From contig NZ_CP050307.1 in assembly GCF_014189535.1 (NCBI RefSeq), positions 2,046,001 through 2,110,000 of the forward strand: DNA of 64,000 nucleotides. Direction: 5' to 3'. Positions 54,911-63,773 of this stretch are shown here, piece after piece (position 1 is the stretch's first letter; each line of letters opens with the position of its first letter). The position numbers and the translations under genes were made by a program. The notes beneath the pieces were generated by a model. The model saw only the letters and a list, made by a program, of their open reading frames with translations. It was not told where the DNA came from and ran no database searches. The stretch comes from Rhizobium lusitanum (lineage in GTDB: Bacteria > Pseudomonadota > Alphaproteobacteria > Rhizobiales > Rhizobiaceae).

Positions 54911-56362
54911 ATGTTTGTGGCAAAGCTTCTGATCAATGACGAGATGGCGGATGCGTCAGATGCATCCACCTTCGAATGCCTTGATCCGGCGACCGGCGAT
55001 GTCGCGACCATCGCGCCGGCGGCCTCGACATTTGACGCAGCACGGGCGGCCAATGCCGCCGCCTCCGCCTTTCCCGCCTGGTCGGAACTAGGTCCTGGTG
55101 AACGCCGCGCACTGCTCAACCGGGCGGCAGACATTCTCCTTGCACGATCAGCTGATTTCGTGGCGGCGATGGTCGGAGAGACCGGGGCGACCGCCCTTTG
55201 GGCCAGGATCAATTGCGATCTCGCCACCGATATCCTGCGCGAGGCGGCAGCGCTGACGACCCAGGTGACGGGCGAGATCATCCCTTCGGGCATTCCGGGC
55301 AACATTGCCATGGCCATGCGCCAGCCTGCGGGCGTCTGTGTCGGCATCGCGCCTTGGAATGCGCCGATCATCCTTGGCGTGCGGGCAATCGCCATGCCGC
55401 TTGCCTGCGGCAATACGGTCGTACTCAAGGCCTCCGAACTCTGCCCGAAGACCCATTGCCTGATCGGAGAGGTCATGCGCGAGGCAGGTCTCCCCGCGGG
55501 CGTCGTCAATGTCGTCACCAACGCTCCGAAGGATGCCGCTGCCGTCGTGGAGGCGCTGATCGCCCATCCCGCTGTGCGCCGGATCAACTTCACCGGCTCG
55601 ACGCGCGTCGGTCGGATCATTGCCGAGACAGCGGCGAGGCATCTGAAACGCTGCTTGCTCGAACTCGGCGGAAAGGCACCCTTTATCGTGCTCGCGGATG
55701 CCGATATCGACGAGGCTGTCCGTGCCGCCGCCTTTGGTGCCTTCATGAACCAGGGCCAGATCTGCATGTCCACCGAGCGCATCATCCTGCTCGACGCGAT
55801 CGCCGATGAATTCGTCGAGAAATTCAAGGCGAAGGCCTCGACCCTCGTGGCCGGAAATCCACGCGAGGGAAACACGCCGCTCGGAACGATGATCAGTGCC
55901 GAGGCGGTGCGACGCATCAAGGCGCTCGTCGACGACGCCTTGCAAAAGGGAGCGGTCGTCGTCTGTGGCGGGCATGCGAACGGCATGCTGGTGGATGCGA
56001 CCGTGGTCGATCATGTGACGCCCGCCATGCGCCTCTACCGGGAGGAAAGCTTTGGGCCGCTGGCGGCGATCATTCGCGTCGAAAGCGTCGACGAGGCCGT
56101 CACCATTGCCAACGACAATGAATACGGACTGTCCTCGGCAGTGTTCGGCCGCGATATCAACCAGGCGCTGGCCGTCGCCAGGCGCATCGAGGCCGGTATC
56201 TGCCATATCAACGAAGCCACCGTTTCCGACGAACCGCAAATGCCCTTCGGCGGGGCCAAGTCGAGCGGCTACGGCCGCTTTGGCGGCAAGACCGCGATCG
56301 ATGAATTCACTGAATTGCGCTGGATCACGCTGGCATCCGGCACGCGCCACTATCCGATCTGA
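54911..56362 (+). CDS. Aldehyde dehydrogenase, vanillin/coniferyl-aldehyde type (first copy)
   Basis: 483 residues. The ATG at 54911 starts the conserved LLINDEM segment, though no clear ribosome site precedes it and a GTG at 54875 is in frame. Motifs: APWNAPI, Glu in LELGGKAP, catalytic Cys in NQGQICMSTERI, C-terminal PFGGAKSSGYGRFGG. The GQICMSTERI motif is typical of vanillin-dehydrogenase-like enzymes. It is clearly paralogous to the gene at 62016. One copy may oxidise coniferyl aldehyde and the other vanillin. First gene of an operon running through the ABC transporter. Confidence 0.88.
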   Translation: MFVAKLLINDEMADASDASTFECLDPATGDVATIAPAASTFDAARAANAAASAFPAWSELGPGERRALLNRAADILLARSADFVAAMVGETGATALWARINCDLATDILREAAALTTQVTGEIIPSGIPGNIAMAMRQPAGVCVGIAPWNAPIILGVRAIAMPLACGNTVVLKASELCPKTHCLIGEVMREAGLPAGVVNVVTNAPKDAAAVVEALIAHPAVRRINFTGSTRVGRIIAETAARHLKRCLLELGGKAPFIVLADADIDEAVRAAAFGAFMNQGQICMSTERIILLDAIADEFVEKFKAKASTLVAGNPREGNTPLGTMISAEAVRRIKALVDDALQKGAVVVCGGHANGMLVDATVVDHVTPAMRLYREESFGPLAAIIRVESVDEAVTIANDNEYGLSSAVFGRDINQALAVARRIEAGICHINEATVSDEPQMPFGGAKSSGYGRFGGKTAIDEFTELRWITLASGTRHYPI

Positions 56363-56439
56363 GCCGCATTGCGGCGTTCGACCGGCAGGACTGAAGAAAC
56401 ATCGGGGCGAGAGGGCTCCATAAAGGGAGGAACGATTGC

Positions 56440-57759
56440 ATGACCAACAATCTCATCGGAACGAGGATCAACGCTGCATCGCTGACGCGCCGTTCGTTCA
56501 TGGCGGCGACGGCGGCCGGCAGCGCGGCGCTGGCGCTTGCCGGGCGGACAGCATTTGCCGCCGACGGCGACACGCTCAAGGTCGGCTTCATCAGCCCGCG
56601 CACCGGGCCGCTCGGCGGCTTCGGCGAGACGGATGGATATGTGCTGGAACTGGCGCGCAAGGCGCTGGAGGCCGGACTACAGGCAGGCGGCAAGACCTGG
56701 AAGGTGGAGATCCTCGATCGCGACACGCAGTCCGATCCCTCCCGTGCCGGCCAATTGGCAAAGGACCTGATCAACAACCAGGGCATCGACCTGATGCTGG
56801 TCGTTTCCACCCCGGAAACCATCAACCCCGTGGCCGATGCCTGCGAGGCAGCCGGTGTCCCCTGCCTGTCGACGGTCATGCCCTGGGAAGCCTGGTATTT
56901 CGGTCGTGGCGCCAAGCCCGGCGCGCCGTCGCCGTTCAAATGGACCTATCATTTCGGCTTCGGCGTCGAAGAATTCCTGAAAACCTATATTTCGCAGTGG
57001 AATCTGATCGAGACCAACAAGAAGGTCGGCGTCATGTATCCCAACGATGCCGACGGCAACGCCATCCGCGCCAATCTGGCCCCGGCCCTTTCCAAGGCCG
57101 GCTTCACCATTGTCGATCCGGGCGCCTATGAGACCGGCACGACCGACTTCACGGCGCAGATCGCCCTCTTCAAGCAGGAAGGCGTCGAGATCTTCAACTC
57201 GTTCCCGATCCCGCCGGATTTCGCCGCCTTCTGGCGTCAGGCAGCCCAGCAGGGCCTGACCCAGCAGATCAAGATCTGCCAGGTTGCCAAGACGGGGCTC
57301 TTCCCCTCGGACATCGAGTCGCTCGGCGACCTCGGCGTCAATATCAGCAGCGCCGCCTACTGGCATAAGGCCTTCCCCTACAAATCGTCGCTGACGGGCG
57401 TGTCTGGGACGGAGCTTGCGGACGGCTACGAAGCATCGAGCGGCAAGCAGTGGACGCAGCAGCTTGGCGCCAGCCTCGCGCTTCTCGACGCCGGCTTCGA
57501 TGCCCTGAAGGCCAGCACCGACGTCAAAAGCAAGGAGGCCGTGGCCAAGGCGATCAGCACGCTGAAGACCACGACGATTGCCGGCAAGGTCGACTTTACC
57601 AGCGGGCCGGTCGCCAACGTCTCTCCCGGACCGATCATCGGAACGCAGTGGGTGAAGGCGCAGGAAGGTTCGAAATTCGCGCTCGACTACGTCGTCACCG
57701 AAAATGTCACCGACCCGAATGTTCCGGTCGGCGCCAAGCTTACCCCGTACAATGGATAG
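56440..57759 (+). CDS. ABC transporter substrate-binding protein, hydroxycinnamate type (CouP-like)
   Basis: 439 residues. N-terminal Tat-type signal (LTRRSFMAATAAGSAALALA, cleavage near AFA-AD). Peripla_BP_6 fold: LKVGFISPRTGPLGGFGE, KDLINNQGIDLMLV, and KVGVMYPNDADGNAIR. Ribosome site GGGAGGAACG. In Rhodopseudomonas the Cou system imports p-coumarate with a binding protein of this type; a ferulate or coumarate ligand is inferred from the neighbouring catabolic genes. Confidence 0.88.
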   Translation: MTNNLIGTRINAASLTRRSFMAATAAGSAALALAGRTAFAADGDTLKVGFISPRTGPLGGFGETDGYVLELARKALEAGLQAGGKTWKVEILDRDTQSDPSRAGQLAKDLINNQGIDLMLVVSTPETINPVADACEAAGVPCLSTVMPWEAWYFGRGAKPGAPSPFKWTYHFGFGVEEFLKTYISQWNLIETNKKVGVMYPNDADGNAIRANLAPALSKAGFTIVDPGAYETGTTDFTAQIALFKQEGVEIFNSFPIPPDFAAFWRQAAQQGLTQQIKICQVAKTGLFPSDIESLGDLGVNISSAAYWHKAFPYKSSLTGVSGTELADGYEASSGKQWTQQLGASLALLDAGFDALKASTDVKSKEAVAKAISTLKTTTIAGKVDFTSGPVANVSPGPIIGTQWVKAQEGSKFALDYVVTENVTDPNVPVGAKLTPYNG

Positions 57760-58522
57760 TGGCACAGTGCAGCGACGAGATCAAAAGGAGCAGCCGGGCG
57801 AAGCCTTTCTCTCGGCTAAAGGGATCCACAAGCGCTTCGGTGCGCTTGTGGTTCTCGAAAACCTCGATTTTTCCATGGGCGATGGAGACGCGGTCGGCAT
57901 CGTCGGGCCCAACGGCGCGGGCAAGACGACGCTGCTCAGCGTGCTTGCGGGTGCCTTTCCGCCAAGCGCCGGAACCGTCATCTTCGACGGCACTGATGTT
58001 ACCGCGCTTTCGGCGGCCGATCGGTGTCGGTCGGGGCTGGTGCGGACGCATCAGATCCCGAAACCCTTCAGCGGCATGACCACCTTCGAGAATGTCTTCG
58101 TTGCCGCCTCGCACAGCGATGCCGCCAGTCGCGACGAGGCCTATGAGCGCGTCGTCGATTCGCTGACGCTGTGCGGCATGCTCGGCGTTGCCAATCGCCG
58201 AGCCGACACGCTCGGCCTGCTCGACCGGAAACGCCTGGAATTGGCGCGGGCGCTTGCCACCAAGCCGAAACTGATGCTGCTCGACGAGATCGGCGGTGGC
58301 CTGACCGACGGCGAGGCCAGCGAACTGGTGGATACCATCCTCGAATTGCGCCGGCGCGGCATCGGCATCGTCTGGATCGAGCATATCGTCCACATCCTGC
58401 TGCAGGTGGTCGAACGGCTGATCTGCATGGACGCCGGCAAGATCATCGCCGACGGCGAGCCCAAGGCGGTGATGAGCAATGCCGAGGTCGTCAAGGCCTA
58501 TCTCGGAGGGACGCCCGCATGA
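57752..58522 (+). CDS. ABC transporter ATPase (LivG-like)
   Basis: 256 residues from the ATG at 57752, overlapping the binding-protein stop by eight bases; longer readings lie inside that gene. Walker A GPNGAGKTT, Walker B LMLLDEIGGGL, switch His in IEHIVHI. The C-loop is LGLLDRKRLELARAL rather than LSGGQ. Confidence 0.9.
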   Translation: MDSGTVQRRDQKEQPGEAFLSAKGIHKRFGALVVLENLDFSMGDGDAVGIVGPNGAGKTTLLSVLAGAFPPSAGTVIFDGTDVTALSAADRCRSGLVRTHQIPKPFSGMTTFENVFVAASHSDAASRDEAYERVVDSLTLCGMLGVANRRADTLGLLDRKRLELARALATKPKLMLLDEIGGGLTDGEASELVDTILELRRRGIGIVWIEHIVHILLQVVERLICMDAGKIIADGEPKAVMSNAEVVKAYLGGTPA

Positions 58523-59250
58523 GCCTTCTCTCCATCCGCGACCTCGACGTCCGCCACGGCCTGCTGCAGGCGGTGCGCGGCGTCAGTTTCGATATCGCCG
58601 AGGGCGAGGTGCTGGCCCTGATCGGCGCCAATGGCGCGGGCAAAACGACGCTGCTGCGATCGATTGCCGGTGCCCATCTTCCCGCTGCCGGCCAGGTGTT
58701 TCTCGGCGGACAGGAGATAACGACGGTACCCTCCCACAAGCGGATCGCCATGGGCATCGCTTTGGTGCCAGAGGGCCGGCGTCTTTTCTCGCAGATGACC
58801 GTCGAGGAAAACCTGCTGCTCGGCAAGACCTCCGGCCGCAAGGGCGACTGGACCATGGAACGGGTCTTCGACGCCTTCCCCAACCTGAAGCCCCGCCGCC
58901 GTGCCAAGACCGGCCATCTCTCGGGCGGCGAACAGCAGGCAACCGCCATCGGCCGGGCACTGATGAGCAATCCCGATATTCTCCTTCTGGACGAAGTCTC
59001 GCTCGGCCTGTCGCCGCTCGTGGTCGAGCGCGTCTATGCGCAGCTACAGGCGCTGCTGTCCTCGGGAACCACCATCCTTCTCGTCGAACAGGACCTCGGA
59101 CGGGCGATGGGCGTCGCCAACCGCGTCATCTGCATGCTGGAGGGACGTGTCGTCCTCGACAGACCGGCGGCGGGTGTTACCCGCGACGAAATCACCCAAG
59201 CCTATTTCGGGCTGCACCATCGGGCCGACAGCGACAGGAGCGTATCGTGA
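58519..59250 (+). CDS. ABC transporter ATPase (LivF-like)
   Basis: 243 residues from the ATG at 58519 (ATGA overlap with the previous gene). Walker A GANGAGKTT, ALVPEGRRLF, signature LSGGEQQ, Walker B ILLLDEVSLGL, switch in LVEQD. Pairs with the LivG-like ATPase to power import. Confidence 0.92.
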   Translation: MSLLSIRDLDVRHGLLQAVRGVSFDIAEGEVLALIGANGAGKTTLLRSIAGAHLPAAGQVFLGGQEITTVPSHKRIAMGIALVPEGRRLFSQMTVEENLLLGKTSGRKGDWTMERVFDAFPNLKPRRRAKTGHLSGGEQQATAIGRALMSNPDILLLDEVSLGLSPLVVERVYAQLQALLSSGTTILLVEQDLGRAMGVANRVICMLEGRVVLDRPAAGVTRDEITQAYFGLHHRADSDRSVS

Positions 59251-60146
59251 TCAATACCTTGATCCAGGGCATCCTGCTCGGCGGCTATTATGCCGTCATC
59301 GCCTGCGGCCTGTCCTTTATGTTCTCAGTCATGCGCATCATCAACCTGGCACATGGCAGCCTGGCGGTTGCGGCGGCCTACGGCCTATGGCTGCTGGCCT
59401 CGAAGTTCGGAATCTCGCCCTTCGCAGGGCTGCTGATCGTATTGCCGGTCATGGCAGCCTTCGGCTGGCTGCTGCAGCGTTTCGTTCTCGAACGCAGCGC
59501 CCGCGGCGGCACGCTGTTGCCGATCCTCACCACCTTCGGCCTGTCGATCGTCATCGACAACCTGCTGTTCGAGCAATTCGGCGCGGACACGAGATCGCTG
59601 GCGCCCTTTATCGGCAACCTGTCCTACGCGTCCTGGCAATTGCCCGGTCATATCTTCGTCGGCAAGCTCGCGGTGATGATGATGGCAACGGCGATCGTCA
59701 TTCTCGGTGGGCTGCAATTTTTCCTCAGCCGCTTCGCCCTCGGCCGCGCAATCCGCGCCACGGCGGAAGACCCAGATACGGCAGGTCTCGTCGGCATCGA
59801 CGCCCGCAGGGTGAATGCGATGGCGACCGCGATCACCATGGTCACCATCGGGATCGCCGGGGCGTTCCTCGCCATGCGGGCCACCTTCAGTGCCTATGCG
59901 GGGGCGCCGCAGTTGCTCTTTGCCTTCGAGGCAGCGGTCATCGGCGGCGCGGGCTCTCTGTGGGGCACGCTGGCAGGCGGCATCGTCCTCGGGCTCGCCC
60001 AATCGCTTGGCGCGCAACTGCATCCGCAGGGCTTTTTGATCGGCGGGCATGTCGTGTTCCTGCTGGTCGTCTTCCTGCGGCTCTTCCGGTCCGGTGTGCC
60101 AACCTTCAGCAAAATTCGCGCATTTTTTCTTCGGAGCCCAGCATGA
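59247..60146 (+). CDS. ABC transporter permease (LivH-like)
   Basis: 299 residues; GTG start overlapping the LivF stop, with ACAGGAG ahead. LivH features: ILLGGYYAVIACGLSFMFSVMRIINLAHGSL, RATAEDPDTAGLVGID and VIGGAGSLWGTLAGGIVLG. Polytopic inner-membrane channel subunit. Confidence 0.92.
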   Translation: MINTLIQGILLGGYYAVIACGLSFMFSVMRIINLAHGSLAVAAAYGLWLLASKFGISPFAGLLIVLPVMAAFGWLLQRFVLERSARGGTLLPILTTFGLSIVIDNLLFEQFGADTRSLAPFIGNLSYASWQLPGHIFVGKLAVMMMATAIVILGGLQFFLSRFALGRAIRATAEDPDTAGLVGIDARRVNAMATAITMVTIGIAGAFLAMRATFSAYAGAPQLLFAFEAAVIGGAGSLWGTLAGGIVLGLAQSLGAQLHPQGFLIGGHVVFLLVVFLRLFRSGVPTFSKIRAFFLRSPA

Positions 60147-61162
60147 CCTTCCCCTCCAACGGCACATCCATCGAGCGCTGGACAACATCGTCGCGGCTGG
60201 CGCTGGCCGCCATGGCCATGGCACTGGTGATCCTGGCGGTTGCTCCAGCCTTCCTCGGCGCCGGCATGATCGACCGGATGACGGCCCTGTTCATCTACGT
60301 GATCCTTGCCGCCATGTGGAATGCACTGGCCGGGTTCGGCGGGCTCGTCTCGGTTGGCCAGCAGGTGTTCTTCGGCCTTGGCGCCTATTTCACCATCCGG
60401 CTCGCGGATGCGGGGCTCAATCCCTTCGTTGCACTGTTTGTCGCCGCGATCGTCACCGGCGCGCTATCGATCCCGCTGTCGCTGTTCATGCTGCGGCTGA
60501 AGGGCGGAGAATTCGCCATCGGCATGTGGGTCGTGGCCGAGCTCGTCCACCTGCTCGTCAATCTCGATCGCCTCATCCAGGGCGAGACCGGCACATCGCT
60601 GATCTCGCTGAACGTCTATGACAGCACCACCCGGCGCGCGACGATCTACTGGCTGGCGCTCATCGCCATGGCGGCCCTGCTCGGCACCCTTTTCATACTG
60701 ATGCGCAGCCGCGCCGGGGCCGCCATGCAGGCCATCCGTGACAATGAGGACGCGGCAACCTCCGTCGGCGTGCGCGTCATCGCCACCAAAAGGCTGCTCT
60801 TCGTGCTCGCGGCATTCGGCATCGCGGTCGCCGGCGGCCTCTGGCTGGCGACCGCCACCACCTTCCAGCCGAAGACCTACTTCAGCGTCCAGTGGACCGC
60901 CTACATGATCTTCATGGTTCTGGTCGGCGGCATCGGAAAATTCGAAGGGGCGATTCTCGGGGCGATCCTGTTTTTCGTCATCGAGACCTTCTTCGGCGGA
61001 ACCGGCGTCTGGTACCTGATCGGCCTCGGCGCAACAGCCGTGCTCTTCTCCCTTTACCTGCCGCACGGCCTCTGGGGAGAGATCGAACGTCGCTTCGGCC
61101 TGCAACTTCTGCCGGTCGGCTACCGGCTGACGCTGCCGGACCTCCTGAAAGACAAACGATAG
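60143..61162 (+). CDS. ABC transporter permease (LivM-like)
   Basis: 339 residues; ATG at 60143 overlaps the LivH stop. LivM features: ALAGFGGLVSVGQQVFFGLGAY, MLRLKGGEFAIGMWVVAEL, AIRDNEDAATSVGV and VGGIGKFEGAILGAILF. Last transporter gene, followed after 42 bases by the SDR. Confidence 0.92.
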   Translation: MTFPSNGTSIERWTTSSRLALAAMAMALVILAVAPAFLGAGMIDRMTALFIYVILAAMWNALAGFGGLVSVGQQVFFGLGAYFTIRLADAGLNPFVALFVAAIVTGALSIPLSLFMLRLKGGEFAIGMWVVAELVHLLVNLDRLIQGETGTSLISLNVYDSTTRRATIYWLALIAMAALLGTLFILMRSRAGAAMQAIRDNEDAATSVGVRVIATKRLLFVLAAFGIAVAGGLWLATATTFQPKTYFSVQWTAYMIFMVLVGGIGKFEGAILGAILFFVIETFFGGTGVWYLIGLGATAVLFSLYLPHGLWGEIERRFGLQLLPVGYRLTLPDLLKDKR

Positions 61163-61204
61163 CAACTGGCGGATTTTCCGATCCCGTTGAGAAAGGTGAG
61201 ACCC

Positions 61205-61990
61205 ATGCTTTTCGGCAAGACCATTCTGATCACCGGCGTCGCCTCCGGCATTGGCGCGCGCACCGCCGAGCTGGCGGGTCACCTGGGCGCTGATGTCATC
61301 GGTGTCGACGTGCGCGAACCGCCCCAGGCGCTCGCCTCCTTCATCAGGGGCGACATCTCGAATGCCGCCGGCGTCGCAGAAATCGTCCAGCAATTGCCCA
61401 AGCATATCGACGCGCTCGCCAATGTCGCGGGCCTCTCGGGCAATACCGGTATTGTGGCAACGCTGGCGGTGAATTTCTACGGGTTGCGCGCGCTGACAGA
61501 GGCGGTGGCACCACGGCTTCGCGAAGGCGGGGCGGTGGTCAATGTCGCCTCCATAGCCGGCTATGGCTGGCGCGCAAATCTCGAGCGGGCGAAGACATTG
61601 ACCGCCATCGAGGGTTTTCCGGGTATCGAAAGCCTTGCCGCCAAGCACGGCCTGAAGGACGATGAGGGCTACCCTCTCTCCAAGGAACTGCTTCTGCTCT
61701 GGACAATGCGCGCCGCCCACGAGCCGCTGTTCAAGGAGCGCGGCATCCGCGTCAATGCCGTCAGCCCCGGCCCGGTCGAGACACCGATCCTCAGGCAGTT
61801 CCGTGCGGTCCTCGGCGACGAACGCGTCGACAACGATATCACCCGCGTCGGCCGTGCCGGGACCTCGGCCGATATCGCTCCGGCTATTCTCTTTCTTTGC
61901 TCGGATGGCGCACGCTGGATCAACGGCACCAACCTTGCCACCGACGGCGGCCTCGAAGCCTCCATCAACGCCTCGGTTCTCGGCTTCTAA
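61205..61990 (+). CDS. Coniferyl-alcohol-dehydrogenase-like SDR
   Basis: 261 residues from the ATG at 61205, preceded by AAAGGTGAG. SDR motifs: TGVASGIG, DALANVAG, NVASIAGYGW and the YPLSK catalytic pair, then RVNAVSPGPVETPIL and RWINGTNLATDGG. The short lid-region pattern and the WINGxN...DGG ending resemble the 3-alpha-hydroxysteroid/coniferyl-alcohol dehydrogenase (CalA-type) subgroup. In this locus it would oxidise coniferyl alcohol to the aldehyde. Subgroup call rests on recalled family resemblance and should be checked by search. Confidence 0.75.
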   Translation: MLFGKTILITGVASGIGARTAELAGHLGADVIGVDVREPPQALASFIRGDISNAAGVAEIVQQLPKHIDALANVAGLSGNTGIVATLAVNFYGLRALTEAVAPRLREGGAVVNVASIAGYGWRANLERAKTLTAIEGFPGIESLAAKHGLKDDEGYPLSKELLLLWTMRAAHEPLFKERGIRVNAVSPGPVETPILRQFRAVLGDERVDNDITRVGRAGTSADIAPAILFLCSDGARWINGTNLATDGGLEASINASVLGF

Positions 61991-62015
61991 TTTTCGTTTT
62001 CATCAGGAGACAGAC

Positions 62016-63461
62016 ATGCATATTTCCCTTCTCATCAACGGTATGGATCGAGCCGCCGCCAGCGGCCGAACCTATGACCGTATGGATCCCTTCACCGAAG
62101 AGCTTGCAACCCGCGCGCCGGCGGCCGGTCTCGATGATGTCACGGCAGCGATCGACGCTGCATCGGCCGCTTTTCCCACATGGTCGAAGACCGGACCCAG
62201 CCAGCGCCGCGCGATCCTGATGAAGGCCGCCGATATCATGGATTCCAAGGTCGGCGAATTCACCCGGCTGATGATCGAGGAGACGGGAGCCACCGCCCCC
62301 TGGGCCGGCTTCAATGTGATGCTCGCCGCCAAAATCCTGCGCGAAGCCGGCGCGATGACGACGCAGATTTCCGGCGAGATCATTCCCTCGGACAAGCCCG
62401 GTACGCTCGCCATGGGCGTTCGCCAGGCGGCTGGCGTCTGCCTTGCAATCGCCCCCTGGAACGCCCCCGTCATCCTCGGCACCCGCGCCGTCGCCATGCC
62501 GATTGCCTGCGGTAACACGGTGATCTTCAAGGCATCCGAACAATGCCCGGGCACACATCGGCTGATCGCGACGGCGCTCGTTGAAGCGGGCCTGCCGGCA
62601 GGGGTCATCAATGTCATCACCAATGCGCCTGAAGACGCGCCGCAGATCGTGGAAGCGCTGATTGCTCATCCGGCCGTGCGTCGCGTCAACTTCACCGGCT
62701 CGACCAAGGTCGGCAAGATCATCGCCGAACTCAGCGGCCGGCACCTGAAGCCGGCGCTTCTGGAACTCGGCGGCAAGGCACCGCTTGTCATTCTCGACGA
62801 CGCGGATATCGACGGTGCAGTGAATGCGGCGATCTTCGGTGCCTTCATGCATCAGGGCCAGATCTGCATGTCGACGGAACGCATCATCGTCCATCAGGCA
62901 ATCGCAGATGAATTCGTCGATAAGCTCGCGGCGCGTGCCGCAAGACTTCCGGCAGGCGATCCGCGCGGCCATGTCGTGCTCGGCTCCCTCATCAGCCTGG
63001 ACGCGGCCAAAAAGATGGAAGCACTGATCGCCGACGCTGAGGCCAAGGGCGCAAAGTTGGTTGCCGGCGGCAAGCGGACCGGCACGGTCGTCGAGGCGAC
63101 CCTTCTCGACCACGTCACGCCTGAAATGCGCGTCTATGCGGAGGAGTCCTTCGGGCCGGTGAAGCCGATCATCCGCGTTGCAGATGAGGACGAGGCGGTG
63201 CGCGTCGCCAATGATACCGAATATGGGCTTTCGTCGGCGGTCTTCAGCCGCGATGTCCAGCGGGCGCTCGCTGTCGCAGCCCGCATCGAGACGGGGATCT
63301 GCCACATCAACGGCCCGACCCTGAACGACGAAGCGCAGATGCCCTTTGGCGGCGTCAAAGGCAGTGGCTACGGCCGCTTCGGCGGCAAGGCAGCCATCGC
63401 CGAATTCACCGACCTGCGCTGGATCACCATCGAAGATTCGGCTCAGCACTATCCATTCTGA
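62016..63461 (+). CDS. vdh: Vanillin dehydrogenase-like aldehyde dehydrogenase (second copy)
   Basis: 481 residues, ribosome site CAGGAGAC before the ATG at 62016. Motifs: APWNAPVI, Glu in LELGGKAP, catalytic Cys in HQGQICMSTERI, PFGGVKGSGYGRFGG, ending in AQHYPF. Very similar to the protein at 54911 along its whole length. It should oxidise vanillin from the HCHL reaction to vanillate with NAD. Separated from the SDR by 25 bases, so likely co-transcribed with it. Confidence 0.88.
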   Translation: MHISLLINGMDRAAASGRTYDRMDPFTEELATRAPAAGLDDVTAAIDAASAAFPTWSKTGPSQRRAILMKAADIMDSKVGEFTRLMIEETGATAPWAGFNVMLAAKILREAGAMTTQISGEIIPSDKPGTLAMGVRQAAGVCLAIAPWNAPVILGTRAVAMPIACGNTVIFKASEQCPGTHRLIATALVEAGLPAGVINVITNAPEDAPQIVEALIAHPAVRRVNFTGSTKVGKIIAELSGRHLKPALLELGGKAPLVILDDADIDGAVNAAIFGAFMHQGQICMSTERIIVHQAIADEFVDKLAARAARLPAGDPRGHVVLGSLISLDAAKKMEALIADAEAKGAKLVAGGKRTGTVVEATLLDHVTPEMRVYAEESFGPVKPIIRVADEDEAVRVANDTEYGLSSAVFSRDVQRALAVAARIETGICHINGPTLNDEAQMPFGGVKGSGYGRFGGKAAIAEFTDLRWITIEDSAQHYPF

Positions 63462-63467
63462 GAAAAC

Positions 63468-63505
63468 AGGCGGCAGGCACTGATCGATAGATTTTCCTGC
63501 CGCCT
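63468..63505 (+). terminator. 10-bp hairpin after the vanillin dehydrogenase gene
   Basis: Perfect inverted repeat AGGCGGCAGG / CCTGCCGCCT with an 18-base loop, beginning seven bases after the stop. No downstream U-run; a run of four T lies inside the loop. Likely end of the transporter/SDR/vdh transcript. Confidence 0.5.
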
Positions 63506-63773
63506 ATACTCCGCGTTTGAAGACTGCCGACATGGAGCTTGCCAAAACTATCTGGCCCGGCGTTGGTGATGTAGGCGCCGCATGACGCCAGTCCGAGCGT
63601 AGCGCCTATACGTCTGAAATCACTAATGTTCTTAAGTTCTATTGCTATATCTGTATTGCTCCCTCCCCCGGGCCAATTTATCTTGACTATATTAATCATA
63701 TTATATAGCTCCGCTAGCGTCGCGTGCGGGGATCAATGAACTCGCGTCGGTAACGTATCTAAGGGGGCATAGT
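63506..63773. promoter_or_regulatory. Spacer with AT-rich promoter zone for the TonB receptor
   Basis: No gene. The stretch 63675-63710 is AT-rich and carries TTGACT at 63683 followed by TATATAG-like bases, a loose promoter candidate. An AAGGGGG ribosome site (63761-63767) precedes the GTG. I see no clear Fur or RirA/Irr box, although iron control would be expected for this type of gene. Confidence 0.35.

Noticed and set aside
55148..56350. 400-codon open frame on the minus strand
   Set aside because: Shadow of the first vanillin-dehydrogenase-like gene; similar shadow frames appear opposite the second copy, as expected for paralogues.
60464..61720. 418-codon open frame on the minus strand
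   Set aside because: Antisense to the LivM-like permease and SDR; Asp/Glu/Gln/His-rich composition typical of reverse-strand high-GC frames.
61965..63449. 494-codon open frame on the minus strand
   Set aside because: Antisense to the second vanillin-dehydrogenase-like gene; the product has no family motif.
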